Position numbers and translations under genes: made by a program
In this document: positions 49,189 through 57,775 of the stretch, piece by piece
Layout of the letters: each line of letters begins with the position of its first letter
How positions within the stretch are numbered: the first letter of the stretch is position 1
Notes under the pieces: model-generated
What the model was told of the DNA's origin: nothing
Databases searched by the model: none
What the model saw: only the letters and a program-made list of their open reading frames with translations
NCBI RefSeq assembly: GCF_008704715.1
Contig: NZ_CP023689.1
Location: 186,001 to 250,000, forward strand
DNA from: Streptomyces chartreusis
Lineage (GTDB): Bacteria > Actinomycetota > Actinomycetes > Streptomycetales > Streptomycetaceae
Reading direction: 5' to 3'
DNA: 64,000 nucleotides

Positions 49189-51318
49189 TCAGGCGGTCGT
49201 CACCGACAGTCCGTCCGGTGCTGAGACGTTCACCGACCCGTCCGCCGTCAATGTGACGTCCAGCCGGTCCCCGGTGACCTGGAGTCCGTTGAGGGTCAGC
49301 GGGCCGTAGTTCCGGGCGAACGTGGGGGCCACGGTGAGCGTGCCGGCCGGGACGTCGGCGTCCAGGCCCAGGGCCGCCCGGAGAACGAGGACCGAGGATG
49401 CGGCCGCCCATGCCTGGGGCCGGCAGGACGCCGGGTAGGGGGCGGGCGCCGTACCCGCGCCGGTGCCGTGGCCAGCGAAGAGTTCGGGAAGGCGGGCATC
49501 GAATGCCGCCGACGCCGCCAGCAGACCGTCCGCCAGGGATGCGGCGGCGTCAGGGAAGCCCGCCCGGACGAGGCCGTGGACGGCGATCGCGGTGTCGTGC
49601 GGCCAGATCGAGCCGACGTGGTAGCCGTAGGGGTTGTAGCCCACCGCGTCGCTGCTCAGCGTGCGCAGGCCCTGTCCCGCGTCGAGGTCGGGGCCGGTGA
49701 GACGGGCGGCCAGCAACGCGCTCTCCTCCGCGTTGAGCAGCCCGGTGCCGAGCAGGTGGCCGAAGCCGGAGGTGACGGAGTCGACCGGCCTGCCGTCGCC
49801 GTCCAGCGCGACCGCCGGGAAGGGGCCCCTCTCATCCCGTACCCAGAAGCGCTCGCGGAAGCGGACGGCGAGCTGGTCCGCCCAGTCCTCCCAGGCGTCC
49901 GCGCCCGGCCTCCCGAACGCGCTCAGCAGCGCGGCCCCGGCCCGGGCGGCCTCGTAGGCGTACGCCTGCACCTCGCACAGGGCGATCGGCGCGTGGGCGC
50001 GACCGCCGTCGCGGTAGCGGATGGAGTCGTCGGAGTCCTTCCAGCCCTGGTTGGACAGCCCGTGACCGGTCTGGTCGACGTACTTGAGGAAGCCGTCGCC
50101 TCCTACGTCCGCCGCATCGCGCATCCACGCCAGCGCCGCCTCGGCGTGCGGCAGCAGCTCCTCCACCTCGACCGGGGCGAGGCCCCAGCGCCAGGCGTCG
50201 TGGAGCAGGGTGATCCACAGCGGGGTGGCGTCCACTGTGCCGTAGTACACCGGCGGGAGGGACAGCCGGTCCGCCAGCTGGAGGGTGTCGCGGCGCACCT
50301 CGTGGAGGATCTTGCCCGGCTGCTCCTCCGTGGCCGGGTCCGTGACGGCGCCCTGACGGCGGGCCAGCGTACGCAGCGTGCCGGCGGCGAGATCGCTGCC
50401 GAGCGGGAGGAGCATGCGGGCGGCCCAGATCGCGTCGCGGCCGAAGAGGGTGAGGAACCAGGGCGCGCCGGCGGCCAGGAACTGGTCCGGCCGGTCGGGT
50501 GCGGGCGACTGGCGGTCCGTCAGGCGCAGTCGGTCCAGGTCGGCGAGGGACTGTTGCAGCCACTGGTCGAGGCGGCGGTCCGCGCTGCGCAGGGCCGGGA
50601 CACGCCAGGGCAGTTGGTCCTGGAGGGGCGCCGGGAACTGGTCGCCGTCCACGTACCCCGCCGTGCAGTTGAGCGTCACGCTCCAGGAGGTGGCGGGCTT
50701 GAGGTCGATGTCGTACGACAGCTCGCCCGACGGCACCTGGATTGCATCCGGCGCGGGCTCGGCGGCCAGGCGTACTTCGAAGTCGTCCGCGGACCAGGAG
50801 AGGGCGATGGTCTCGCCGGCCGGGACCTCGGGCGGCGCCTCCTCGACCTCCTGCCCCGACTTGACCTGCTCCATGGTGGCGAGGTCCGTGCCGGCTCGCA
50901 CCGTCAGCCGGAAGCGGACCTGCTCACTGCCCGAGTTGGTGACTTCGAAGACCTCCTCCAGGCGGCCGTCGGCCGTGGCACGGCGGCGGTGCAGGGCAAC
51001 GGCCGGGTCCGCGGTCACCTCACCGAGCCCGCGCAGGATCGTCCGGAACCCGGCGCGGTCCGCGCCCTGCAGCCCGCCGTGGACCGGCGCCAGGGCGATG
51101 CCCTCGGCCATGACGGTCAGTCGGGACAGCGCCCTTCGGTCACCGTGGTAGAAGCCGTCCGCACCTGCGCTGAGCTGCCCGTCCGCACGCGAGATCACGA
51201 GACTGGGCGCGTGCAGCGTGACGACCGTGTCATGCAGGAACGGCTGCAGGCCGCCGGTCGCGGAGGGGGAGACCGTGACGGCGCCGTTCGTGTCCTGGGG
51301 CTTGACAGTGGAGTCCAA
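49189..51318 (-). CDS. Glycogen debranching-type hydrolase (amylo-alpha-1,6-glucosidase family)
   Basis: 709 residues. The N-terminal glycogen-debranching bis domain (about 25-215, from FLHDTVVTLHAPSLVISRADG) precedes an alpha/alpha-barrel six-hairpin domain: PWFLTLFGRDAIWAARMLLPL, VYYGTVDATPLWITLLHDAW, GGRAHAPIALCEVQAYAYEAAR and YGYHVGSIWPHDTAIAVHGLVRAGF. Aspartates and glutamates in these segments are the likely catalytic residues. Relatives hydrolyse alpha-glucosidic or related linkages of imported oligosaccharides. The start is a TTG. It diverges from a LacI-family gene over twin operator-like repeats. Convergent with the GH2 gene, 11 bp away. Confidence 0.82.
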   Translation of the reverse strand: MDSTVKPQDTNGAVTVSPSATGGLQPFLHDTVVTLHAPSLVISRADGQLSAGADGFYHGDRRALSRLTVMAEGIALAPVHGGLQGADRAGFRTILRGLGEVTADPAVALHRRRATADGRLEEVFEVTNSGSEQVRFRLTVRAGTDLATMEQVKSGQEVEEAPPEVPAGETIALSWSADDFEVRLAAEPAPDAIQVPSGELSYDIDLKPATSWSVTLNCTAGYVDGDQFPAPLQDQLPWRVPALRSADRRLDQWLQQSLADLDRLRLTDRQSPAPDRPDQFLAAGAPWFLTLFGRDAIWAARMLLPLGSDLAAGTLRTLARRQGAVTDPATEEQPGKILHEVRRDTLQLADRLSLPPVYYGTVDATPLWITLLHDAWRWGLAPVEVEELLPHAEAALAWMRDAADVGGDGFLKYVDQTGHGLSNQGWKDSDDSIRYRDGGRAHAPIALCEVQAYAYEAARAGAALLSAFGRPGADAWEDWADQLAVRFRERFWVRDERGPFPAVALDGDGRPVDSVTSGFGHLLGTGLLNAEESALLAARLTGPDLDAGQGLRTLSSDAVGYNPYGYHVGSIWPHDTAIAVHGLVRAGFPDAAASLADGLLAASAAFDARLPELFAGHGTGAGTAPAPYPASCRPQAWAAASSVLVLRAALGLDADVPAGTLTVAPTFARNYGPLTLNGLQVTGDRLDVTLTADGSVNVSAPDGLSVTTA

Positions 51319-51340
51319 GGGAGTAGAACCTCTCAGCGTT

Positions 51341-51407
51341 GGATCGTTAAAACGACAGTAAGCCAGTCGTCAGAGCCAGCACAACGCATATTGGAACGCT
51401 AAAACGA
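51341..51407. promoter_or_regulatory. Twin operator-like repeats between debranching enzyme and LacI genes
   Basis: GGATCGTTAAAACGA (51341-51355) and GGAACGCTAAAACGA (51393-51407) are direct repeats 52 bp apart, close to five helical turns. The first contains TCGTT-AA-AACGA, a palindrome of the size LacI-family proteins bind. Both lie between the divergent debranching gene and its LacI-type neighbour. Confidence 0.6.
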
Positions 51408-51440
51408 AGTCCGTATCTCTTCTGCAAGTCGGAGAGTCGC

Positions 51441-52517
51441 ATGCCCCGCTCCAGCAGCAGTTCCTCGGCCAAGGGTGGCCCGGTGACCCTTGCGATGGTC
51501 GCCCGCCGGGCCGGGGTCTCGTCGCAAACCGTGTCGAACGCGATCAACTCGCCAGACATGCTGCGACCCGAGACCCTGGAGCGGGTCCGCCGCGTGATCG
51601 ACGAGATGGGCTACCGGCCCAGCCGCGCGGCACAGACGCTGCGTACCCGCTCCAGCAAGCTGATCGGGTACGGCATCCAGCCCACTCCGGCCAGTTCACC
51701 GGTACTGGACCGGTTCCTGCACGCCTTGTCGCAGGCCGCAGACGACGCGGGTTACCGGATCCTGCTGTTCGCCTCCCCGCCCGGCGGTCCGACCCTCGCG
51801 GGGTACGAGGAACTCCTCGACCAGCACGAGGTCGACGGCTTCGTCCTCAGCGGCACCGAGCGCGGCGACCCGCGCCAGGCGTGGCTCGCCAGGCGCGGCG
51901 TGCCGTTCGTCGGCTTCGGCCGCATGTGGTCGGGACGGCAGATCGGCGACTGGGTCGACGTCGACGGCGCCGCGGGCACGGACGCCGCGGTGGAGCACCT
52001 GGTCTCCCTCGGGCATCGCAAGATCGCCTTCCTGGGCTGGGAACGCGGCTCTTCCGGCGCCGGTGACGACCGTGCCGAGGGCTGGCAGCGGGCGATGCAC
52101 CGGCACGGGCTGGCGACTCGCGGGCGACGCGCGCAGAGCGTGAACGACATCGACGCCGCCCGCACGGCCGTGAAACCGCTCCTGGACGCGGGCGTGACCG
52201 CCGTGATCGCAGCCAGCGACATGCTGGCGCTCGGCTGCTATCAGACGCTGCGTGAGCGCGGTGCCTCCCCCGGCCTGGACGTCTCCGTCGTCGGCTTCGA
52301 CGACTCACCGACGGCCGGGATCCTTTTCCCCGCGCTGGCCTCCGTCGCACAGCCGCTGGAGGAGGTCGGCCGGCAGTGCGTACGGCTGCTCCTGGCGCGC
52401 ATCGCCACTCGCGACGCGGTGCCGGAGCGCCTGCTGCTGGAGCCGTCGCTGATCGTGCGCGACAGCGTTCGTGCGCCAGGCGGCGGTGACGCGGCAGAGG
52501 CCGACTTAGCCAACTAG
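51441..52517 (+). CDS. LacI-family regulator of the second sugar cluster (TTA codon)
   Basis: 358 residues. The N-terminal helix-turn-helix is VTLAMVARRAGVSSQTVSNAINSPDML, followed by the hinge YRPSRAAQTLRTR and a ligand-binding domain (IGYGIQPTPASS, VEHLVSLGHRKIAFLG, VTAVIAASDMLALGCYQTLRERG, VSVVGFDDSP). It likely represses the divergent debranching gene and the downstream transporter. A TTA codon lies at residue 356 (52506-52508), three codons from the end, so translation may stall late when bldA tRNA is scarce. The ATG starts 34 bp after the second operator-like repeat. Confidence 0.88.
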   Translation: MPRSSSSSSAKGGPVTLAMVARRAGVSSQTVSNAINSPDMLRPETLERVRRVIDEMGYRPSRAAQTLRTRSSKLIGYGIQPTPASSPVLDRFLHALSQAADDAGYRILLFASPPGGPTLAGYEELLDQHEVDGFVLSGTERGDPRQAWLARRGVPFVGFGRMWSGRQIGDWVDVDGAAGTDAAVEHLVSLGHRKIAFLGWERGSSGAGDDRAEGWQRAMHRHGLATRGRRAQSVNDIDAARTAVKPLLDAGVTAVIAASDMLALGCYQTLRERGASPGLDVSVVGFDDSPTAGILFPALASVAQPLEEVGRQCVRLLLARIATRDAVPERLLLEPSLIVRDSVRAPGGGDAAEADLAN

Positions 52518-52534
52518 CAACCGCCCCAGTCCAG

Positions 52535-52563
52535 TTGCGGCCGCTTCCGCCAAACAGCCGCAA
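52535..52563 (+). terminator. Weak hairpin after the LacI-type gene
   Basis: TTGCGGC (52535-52541) pairs with GCCGCAA (52557-52563) 18 bases after the LacI stop. It might separate the regulator transcript from the transporter operon, which has its own 165-bp upstream region. Confidence 0.35.
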
Positions 52564-52727
52564 TCCTCCCTTGCCGGGCCGAGCGGAAGCCGGTGGCTCT
52601 CCCTCGTGCACGACCTCGCCTTCGAGGTCTCGAAGGCCATCTTCTTTACTCCTCCCCCATCCCGGATCCGCGCCCGCGCGCCGACCGGTGGAGCCGCACG
52701 CCAGACCCCTACCCTCGGAGGATTTCC

Positions 52728-53972
52728 ATGGTCAACCGTACGGCCGCCGCCGCCCTCGTCACCTGCGCGGCACTGCTGGCCGCCACAGGCTGCTCGTCGG
52801 GCTTCGACAGCGGCAAGAAGACAGAGCAGGACTCCAGCACCAAGCAGCATCTGACCGTGCTGATAGCCAGCTCCGGCGACGCGGAGACCAAGGCCGTCAA
52901 GGACGCGGCTGCGGCGTACTCGAAGGAGTCCGGGAACTCGGTGACCGTGGACGTCGCCAAGGACATCAACCAGCAGCTTGCCCAGTCCTTCGCCGGGCAC
53001 AAGCCGCCGGACGCCTTCTACGTCAACTCCGACCAGTTCGCCAACTACGCCAAGGGCGGCTCTCTGCACGCCTACGGCGACCAGGTCGAGGACGTCGACG
53101 ACTTCTCCGAACAGCTGCGCGCCTCCTTCACGTACGACGGGAAGTTGGTGTGCCTGCCCAAGGACACCTCCACTCTCGCCCTCGCGATCAACACGGACCT
53201 CTGGAAGGGCGCCGGGCTGACCGCCAGGGACTATCCGACGACCTGGGCCCAGTTGAAGGCGGTCGCCGCGAAACTGACCTCCGGCAAGGTCACCGGGCTG
53301 GTCACCAACGGCGAGTACGCGCGGGTCGGCGTCTTCATGAAGGAGGCAGGCGGCTGGATAACCGACGCCGACCAGACGAAGATGACCGCCGACTCCGCGC
53401 AGAACGCCGAAGCGCTCGCGTACGTGCGGTCCCTGCTCAAGTCCGGCTCCATGAAGTACGCCAACCAGGTCGACGCCAACTGGGGCGGCGAGGCCCTCGG
53501 CAAGGGCAAGGCCGCGATGACCATCGAGGGCAACTGGCTCACCGGCGGCATGAAGGCCGACTACCCCGACGTGAAGTACACGGTGGTCCCGCTGCCCGCC
53601 GGCCCGTCCGGCAAGGGCACGCTCGCCTTCAGTCAGTGCTGGGGCGTGGCCAAGGACAGCGCCCACCAGGCAGCGGCCGTCGACCTGGTCAAGTACCTCA
53701 CCACCAGCGCGCAGCAGGTGAAGAACGCCGACGCCTTCGGGGTGATGCCCTCGCGCACCAGCGCGCAGGCCGAGTACGCCAAGCAGAATCCTTCCGCCAA
53801 GGCGTGGGTCGACGCCAGTGCCTACGCGCAGGGCCCGGTGACCATCGCCGGATTCGACAAGGTTCTCACCCAGTTCAACACCGACCTCGCCGCGCTGAAC
53901 ACCGCCGACCCGAAGAAGATCCTCGCCGACCTCCAGCGCAACGGCGAACAGGCCCTCACGAAGGGCGAATGA
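52728..53972 (+). CDS. Sugar ABC transporter substrate-binding lipoprotein (second cluster)
   Basis: 414 residues. The signal ends with the lipobox LAATGC (Cys at residue 22). The family is type-1 extracellular solute-binding: LTVLIASSGDAETKAVKDAAAAYSKESG, DAFYVNSDQFANYAK, LPKDTSTLALAINTDLWKGAGL and SQCWGVAKDSAHQAAAVDLVKYL. The ATG has GGAGG seven bases upstream. It opens a three-gene operon with both permeases; the first permease starts seven bases after it. Co-location with a debranching-type enzyme suggests an alpha-glucoside ligand, by inference. Confidence 0.88.
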   Translation: MVNRTAAAALVTCAALLAATGCSSGFDSGKKTEQDSSTKQHLTVLIASSGDAETKAVKDAAAAYSKESGNSVTVDVAKDINQQLAQSFAGHKPPDAFYVNSDQFANYAKGGSLHAYGDQVEDVDDFSEQLRASFTYDGKLVCLPKDTSTLALAINTDLWKGAGLTARDYPTTWAQLKAVAAKLTSGKVTGLVTNGEYARVGVFMKEAGGWITDADQTKMTADSAQNAEALAYVRSLLKSGSMKYANQVDANWGGEALGKGKAAMTIEGNWLTGGMKADYPDVKYTVVPLPAGPSGKGTLAFSQCWGVAKDSAHQAAAVDLVKYLTTSAQQVKNADAFGVMPSRTSAQAEYAKQNPSAKAWVDASAYAQGPVTIAGFDKVLTQFNTDLAALNTADPKKILADLQRNGEQALTKGE

Positions 53973-53978
53973 GCCGCC

Positions 53979-55142
53979 ATGTCTCCCCGTGACACCAGTC
54001 CCACGGTGACCGGCGGCAGCTTCCGGACGGCCGACTCGCCGGGCGCACCTGACGCGCCCGGCGGGCCCGGCCCGGCCGCGGCGCCCCGCACCGGGCCCGC
54101 CCCGCGCGTGGGGCGCCGTACCGAAGGAGCCTGGGGCTGGTTGTTCGTCAGCCCCATGGTGATCGTCCTCGGTCTGTTCCTGGTCCTGCCGACCCTGATG
54201 GCACTGTGGGTGAGCCTGCTCCACTGGAACGGCCAGTCCAACCCGTTCAGCGGGCAGGCCGAGTTCGTCGGCCTCGACAACTACCAGGCCCTGCTCACCC
54301 GGGACGGCCTCGACCGCACCCTCTTCGCGACCTCGCTGCGCAACAACTTCTACTACGTCCTGCTGACCGTGCCGCTGCAGACCGTCCTCGCGCTGGCACT
54401 CGCCCTCATCGTCAACCAGCGGATGCTGCGCGGGCGCGGAGCCCTGCGCACCACGTTCTTCTTCCCCTCGGTGACCAGCTCGATCGCGGTCTCCACCATC
54501 TTCCTGTTCCTGTTCCAGGGCAGTGGCGCCGTCAACACCCTGCTGTCGTGGATCGGGGTGAAGGGCCCGAACTGGTTCACCGACCCGCGCGGAATCCTCT
54601 CCCTCCTGCTCGGCGGACTGGGCGTCGTCCACCCCGACCGCCCTTCGGGGATCCTGGCCGGTCACTCCTTCATGGGGCTGTCCTGGTTCGAGTGGCTGTC
54701 CGGGCCGTCCGTCGCCATGTGCACCATCATCGTGCTCAGCGTGTGGACGACCTCCGGCACCTTCATGCTGATCTTCCTCGCCGCTCTCCAGGGCATCCCC
54801 CGGGAACTGGAGGAATCGGCCGCCATCGAGGGCGCCAACCGCTCCCAGATGCTGCGCCACGTGACACTGCCCGCCTTGCGCCCCGTCCTCTTCCTGGTGC
54901 TCACCCTGGGCCTGATCGGCACATGGCAGGTCTTCGACCAGGTGTACGTCATGAGTCAGGGCGCCCCCGGCAACACCACCCTCACCCCCGCCTTCCTGTC
55001 CTACTCGACCGCGTTCGGCGACGCCGACTTCGGGCAGGGCGCGGCCATCGCCTTCCTCCTGCTCGCACTGATCCTCACCATGACCGGCCTGCAGCGATAC
55101 GCGCTGCGAGAGCGCACCGCCCGCCCCGGGAGGAAGCAATGA
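53979..55142 (+). CDS. Sugar ABC transporter permease (MalF-type, second cluster)
   Basis: 387 residues. A long Pro/Gly/Ala-rich cytoplasmic N-terminus (about 1-45) precedes six helices. The EAA loop, IPRELEESAAIEGANRSQMLRHVTLPALRP, is complete. It is longer than its counterpart in the first cluster, with an extra loop (GILSLLLGGLGVVHPDRPSGILAG) between helices. The stop overlaps the next start (ATGA). Confidence 0.9.
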   Translation: MSPRDTSPTVTGGSFRTADSPGAPDAPGGPGPAAAPRTGPAPRVGRRTEGAWGWLFVSPMVIVLGLFLVLPTLMALWVSLLHWNGQSNPFSGQAEFVGLDNYQALLTRDGLDRTLFATSLRNNFYYVLLTVPLQTVLALALALIVNQRMLRGRGALRTTFFFPSVTSSIAVSTIFLFLFQGSGAVNTLLSWIGVKGPNWFTDPRGILSLLLGGLGVVHPDRPSGILAGHSFMGLSWFEWLSGPSVAMCTIIVLSVWTTSGTFMLIFLAALQGIPRELEESAAIEGANRSQMLRHVTLPALRPVLFLVLTLGLIGTWQVFDQVYVMSQGAPGNTTLTPAFLSYSTAFGDADFGQGAAIAFLLLALILTMTGLQRYALRERTARPGRKQ

Positions 55143-56053
55143 CCTCCAAGTCCGTGACCGCCAAGTCCCTGCCGTCTGTACGGTCGCGGGGACCGGCCGT
55201 GCTCGGCCGTCTCCCGGTGCCGCTGCGGATCCTCGGATACGCCGGGGTGGCCGCGGTCGGGCTGCTGTACCTCATGCCATTCGTGATCCAGCTGGTGACC
55301 GGCTTCAAGACCGACCCCGACGCCGCCGCACACCCCCTCGGCCTGATCCCCATCACCCCTACCACCGCCGCCTACCAGCGCCTGTTCGGACTGAGCCAGG
55401 CCGGCGACGGGGTGCCCTTCCTGCGCTGGCTGGGCAACTCGGCTTTCATCGCTGTCGTCGTCACCGCCGGACGGGTGCTGTTCGACTCGATGGCCGGCTA
55501 CGCCCTGGCGCGGCTGCGCTTCCCCGGCCGTGCCCTGCTGTTCGGCTTCATCCTCGCCGTGATGGCGGTACCGGGCATCGCCCTGCTGATCCCGCGCTTC
55601 CTGGTCCTCAACACCTTCGGCATCTTCGACACCTACACCGGCATGATCCTGCCGCTGCTGGTGGACGCGGCGGGCATCTTCATCATGAAGCAGTTCTTCG
55701 AGTCGATCCCGCGCGAGGTGGAGGAGGCCGCACGCGTCGACGGCGCCGGCGTCTTCCGCATCTTCTGGTCGGTGGTCCTGCCGATGGCCCGTCCCGCCGT
55801 GATCACTCTCACGATCCTCTCCTTCCAGGGCTCGTGGAACGAGTTCACCCACTTCCTCGTGGCCACCCAGTCCAGCCAGTACGAAACCCTCACCACCGGC
55901 CTCGCCCGGCTCGTGTCCGGTGGCCTCGGCGGCGGCACCCAGTACCCACTGAAACTCGCGGCCGCTCTGCTCTCCACCCTGCCCGTGGCAGTCCTCTTCT
56001 TCTGCTTCCAGCGGTACTTCGTGCAGGACGCCAACGCCGGAGCCGTCAAGTAG
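55139..56053 (+). CDS. Sugar ABC transporter permease (MalG-type, second cluster)
   Basis: 304 residues with six helices. The EAA loop is IPREVEEAARVDGAGVFRIFWSVVLPMARPAV, followed by FQGSWNEFTHFLVA, typical of the MalG group. It overlaps the MalF-type gene by four bases. No ATPase follows; only 6 bp separate its stop from the convergent cupin gene, so the operon ends without room for a separate terminator. Confidence 0.9.
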   Translation: MTSKSVTAKSLPSVRSRGPAVLGRLPVPLRILGYAGVAAVGLLYLMPFVIQLVTGFKTDPDAAAHPLGLIPITPTTAAYQRLFGLSQAGDGVPFLRWLGNSAFIAVVVTAGRVLFDSMAGYALARLRFPGRALLFGFILAVMAVPGIALLIPRFLVLNTFGIFDTYTGMILPLLVDAAGIFIMKQFFESIPREVEEAARVDGAGVFRIFWSVVLPMARPAVITLTILSFQGSWNEFTHFLVATQSSQYETLTTGLARLVSGGLGGGTQYPLKLAAALLSTLPVAVLFFCFQRYFVQDANAGAVK

Positions 56054-56059
56054 TAGCGA

Positions 56060-56473
56060 CTACTCGTTGCGGCTTCGAGAACCGTTGTACTGCGCGTCGG
56101 TGACGGGCTCGGCCCACTGGGTCTCGGGGGAACCGTCACCGGTGCCTTCCCACATGGCGAGGTGTTCCATGAAGCGGTCGGGGGCGGCACCGTGCCAGTG
56201 CTCCTCGCCGGGCGGGCAGCTGACGGTCTCACCGGGGTGGCCTTCGAGGACGGTGCCGTCACGAGTGCCGATCAGGGCGATGCCGGACACCACGTGCAGG
56301 GTCTGGCCCACGGCGTGCGCGTGCCAGTGGGTACGGGAGCCGGGAGCGAACCGGACGAGGTTCGCCCGCATTCTGGAGGGTTCCCGGCCGGCGACGATGA
56401 CGTCCCACCACACATCTCCGGTGAACCACTCTGCCGGTGCCTTGCTGGTGGGCTGGGACTTGATGAATTCCAT
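56060..56473 (-). CDS. Cupin-domain protein
   Basis: 137 residues. A single double-stranded beta-helix with RTHWHAHAVGQTLHVVSGIALI (first cupin motif, three His and the later His/Glu) and PPGEEHWHGAAPDRFMEHLAM (second motif). The metal ligands are present, so an isomerase, dioxygenase or stress-related binding role is possible. The ATG has AGGAAG six bases upstream; an earlier ATG in frame lacks one. It follows the alcohol dehydrogenase gene by 29 bp on the same strand, so the two are probably one operon. Confidence 0.82.
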   Translation of the reverse strand: MEFIKSQPTSKAPAEWFTGDVWWDVIVAGREPSRMRANLVRFAPGSRTHWHAHAVGQTLHVVSGIALIGTRDGTVLEGHPGETVSCPPGEEHWHGAAPDRFMEHLAMWEGTGDGSPETQWAEPVTDAQYNGSRSRNE

Positions 56474-56502
56474 GGGTCTTCCTGTCGGCTCGTTCGTCGA
56501 GA

Positions 56503-57519
56503 TCACGGCTTGAGGAGGGCCTTGATCGCTCGGCGCTCATCCATGGCCTTGTAGCCCTCGGCCACTTGGTCCAGGGGCAGGGTCAGGTCGAAGACCTTGC
56601 CGGGGTCGATGCCTCCGGTCAGGACGCGGCCGATCAAGTCGGGCAAGTAGCGGCGCACCGGTGCGGGGCCGCCGCGCAGCCCGACGTGGGAGAAGAAGAG
56701 CTCCTGTCCGTCGACTGCGACCTCGTGCGGCACGCCCACGAAGCCGACGTTGCCGCCGGGCCTCGCCGAGTGCAGTGCCTGCCGCATGGCCTGCGCCGTG
56801 CCGACGCACTCCAGGACGCTGTCGGCGCCGACGCCGCCTGTGAGGTCCTTGATCCGGGCGACGCCCTCGTCGCCGCGCTCGGTGACGATGTCGGTGGCGC
56901 CGAACTCCAGGGCGAGCTTCTGCCGGGACTCGTGGCGCGACATGGCGATGATCCGCTCCGCGCCCAGTTCCTTGGCCGCGAGCACCGCGCACAGGCCGAC
57001 CGCGCCGTCGCCGACGACGACGGCGGTGGAGCCGGGCTTCACCTCGGCGGCGTCCGCGGCCCACCAGCCGGTGCCCATCACGTCGGAGACCGCCAGCAGC
57101 CCGGGCCAGAACTGCTCGTCCGGAACCTCATCGGTGGCGACGAGCGTGCCCTGGGCGTTCGGGATGCGCACGTACTCGGCCTGGCAGGTACTCATGAACT
57201 CACGGTTCAGACAGCTGGACTGGAATCCGTTGCGGCAGTTCGCGCAGGTGTTGTCGGAGGTCGCGAAGGATCCGACGACGAACTGGCCCGGCCGTACCGC
57301 GGTGACCTCGGATCCGACCTCCTCCACGAAGCCGACGTACTCGTGCCCCATGGGGTGGGCGTGCTCGATCGGTTCCGCGCCGCGGTACGGCCACAGGTCC
57401 GAGCCGCACACGCAGGTCACGGCCGTCCGGATGACCGCGTCGGTCGGCTTGAGGATCTTCGTGTCGTCCACGGTCTCGAAACGCACGTCGCCTGGGGCGT
57501 GGATCACTGCTCCGCGCAT
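56503..57519 (-). CDS. Zinc-dependent alcohol dehydrogenase (MDR family)
   Basis: 338 residues. CVCGSDLWPYRG and GHEYVGFVEEVG supply the catalytic zinc ligands; CANCRNGFQSSC carries structural-zinc cysteines, only three of which are visible. VVGDGAVGLCAVLAAKELGAERIIAMSR is the nucleotide-binding loop; the Ser-Arg after the strand suggests NADP. The ATG has AAGGA eight bases upstream. It sits upstream of the cupin and diverges from an MmyB-like regulator and SDR across 256 bp, a likely redox module acting on an aldehyde or alcohol. Confidence 0.9.
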   Translation of the reverse strand: MRGAVIHAPGDVRFETVDDTKILKPTDAVIRTAVTCVCGSDLWPYRGAEPIEHAHPMGHEYVGFVEEVGSEVTAVRPGQFVVGSFATSDNTCANCRNGFQSSCLNREFMSTCQAEYVRIPNAQGTLVATDEVPDEQFWPGLLAVSDVMGTGWWAADAAEVKPGSTAVVVGDGAVGLCAVLAAKELGAERIIAMSRHESRQKLALEFGATDIVTERGDEGVARIKDLTGGVGADSVLECVGTAQAMRQALHSARPGGNVGFVGVPHEVAVDGQELFFSHVGLRGGPAPVRRYLPDLIGRVLTGGIDPGKVFDLTLPLDQVAEGYKAMDERRAIKALLKP

Positions 57520-57725
57520 GAAAGGGTTCCTTACGTACTGTGGCGGCCGGTGCACGGATCGTCGTGCCGGTAGCCGCCGAATGGCATAGCGGACTCGGTG
57601 TGTGCGACGCGAAGCGCGCCGCGTTACCGGGCCGAGCGCCCTGTCCGCCTTCCGGAGCGGACGCCGAGCGCCACGTCATCCAGGAAACCGCCATGTCTCG
57701 CGGTCAGCGAGTCACCGGTGAGAGG

Positions 57726-57740
57726 TGTACCGGCAGTACA
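57726..57740 (+). promoter_or_regulatory. Palindrome upstream of the MmyB-like regulator
   Basis: TGTAC-CGGCA-GTACA lies 36 bp upstream of the regulator start, in the 256-bp divergent region shared with the alcohol dehydrogenase. It is a candidate autoregulatory site. Confidence 0.4.
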
Positions 57741-57775
57741 TCGCTCCGCCCGCCTGCGGGCCGTACCGTCGAGGT

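Noticed and set aside
49468..51402. Plus-strand frame of over 640 codons opposite the debranching enzyme
   Set aside because: Antisense frame without recognisable domains; the minus strand holds a full hydrolase.
52506..55139. Long minus-strand frame of over 870 codons opposite the second ABC operon
   Set aside because: Shadow of the binding protein and permease genes; no domain recognised and the opposite strand has ribosome binding sites and family motifs.
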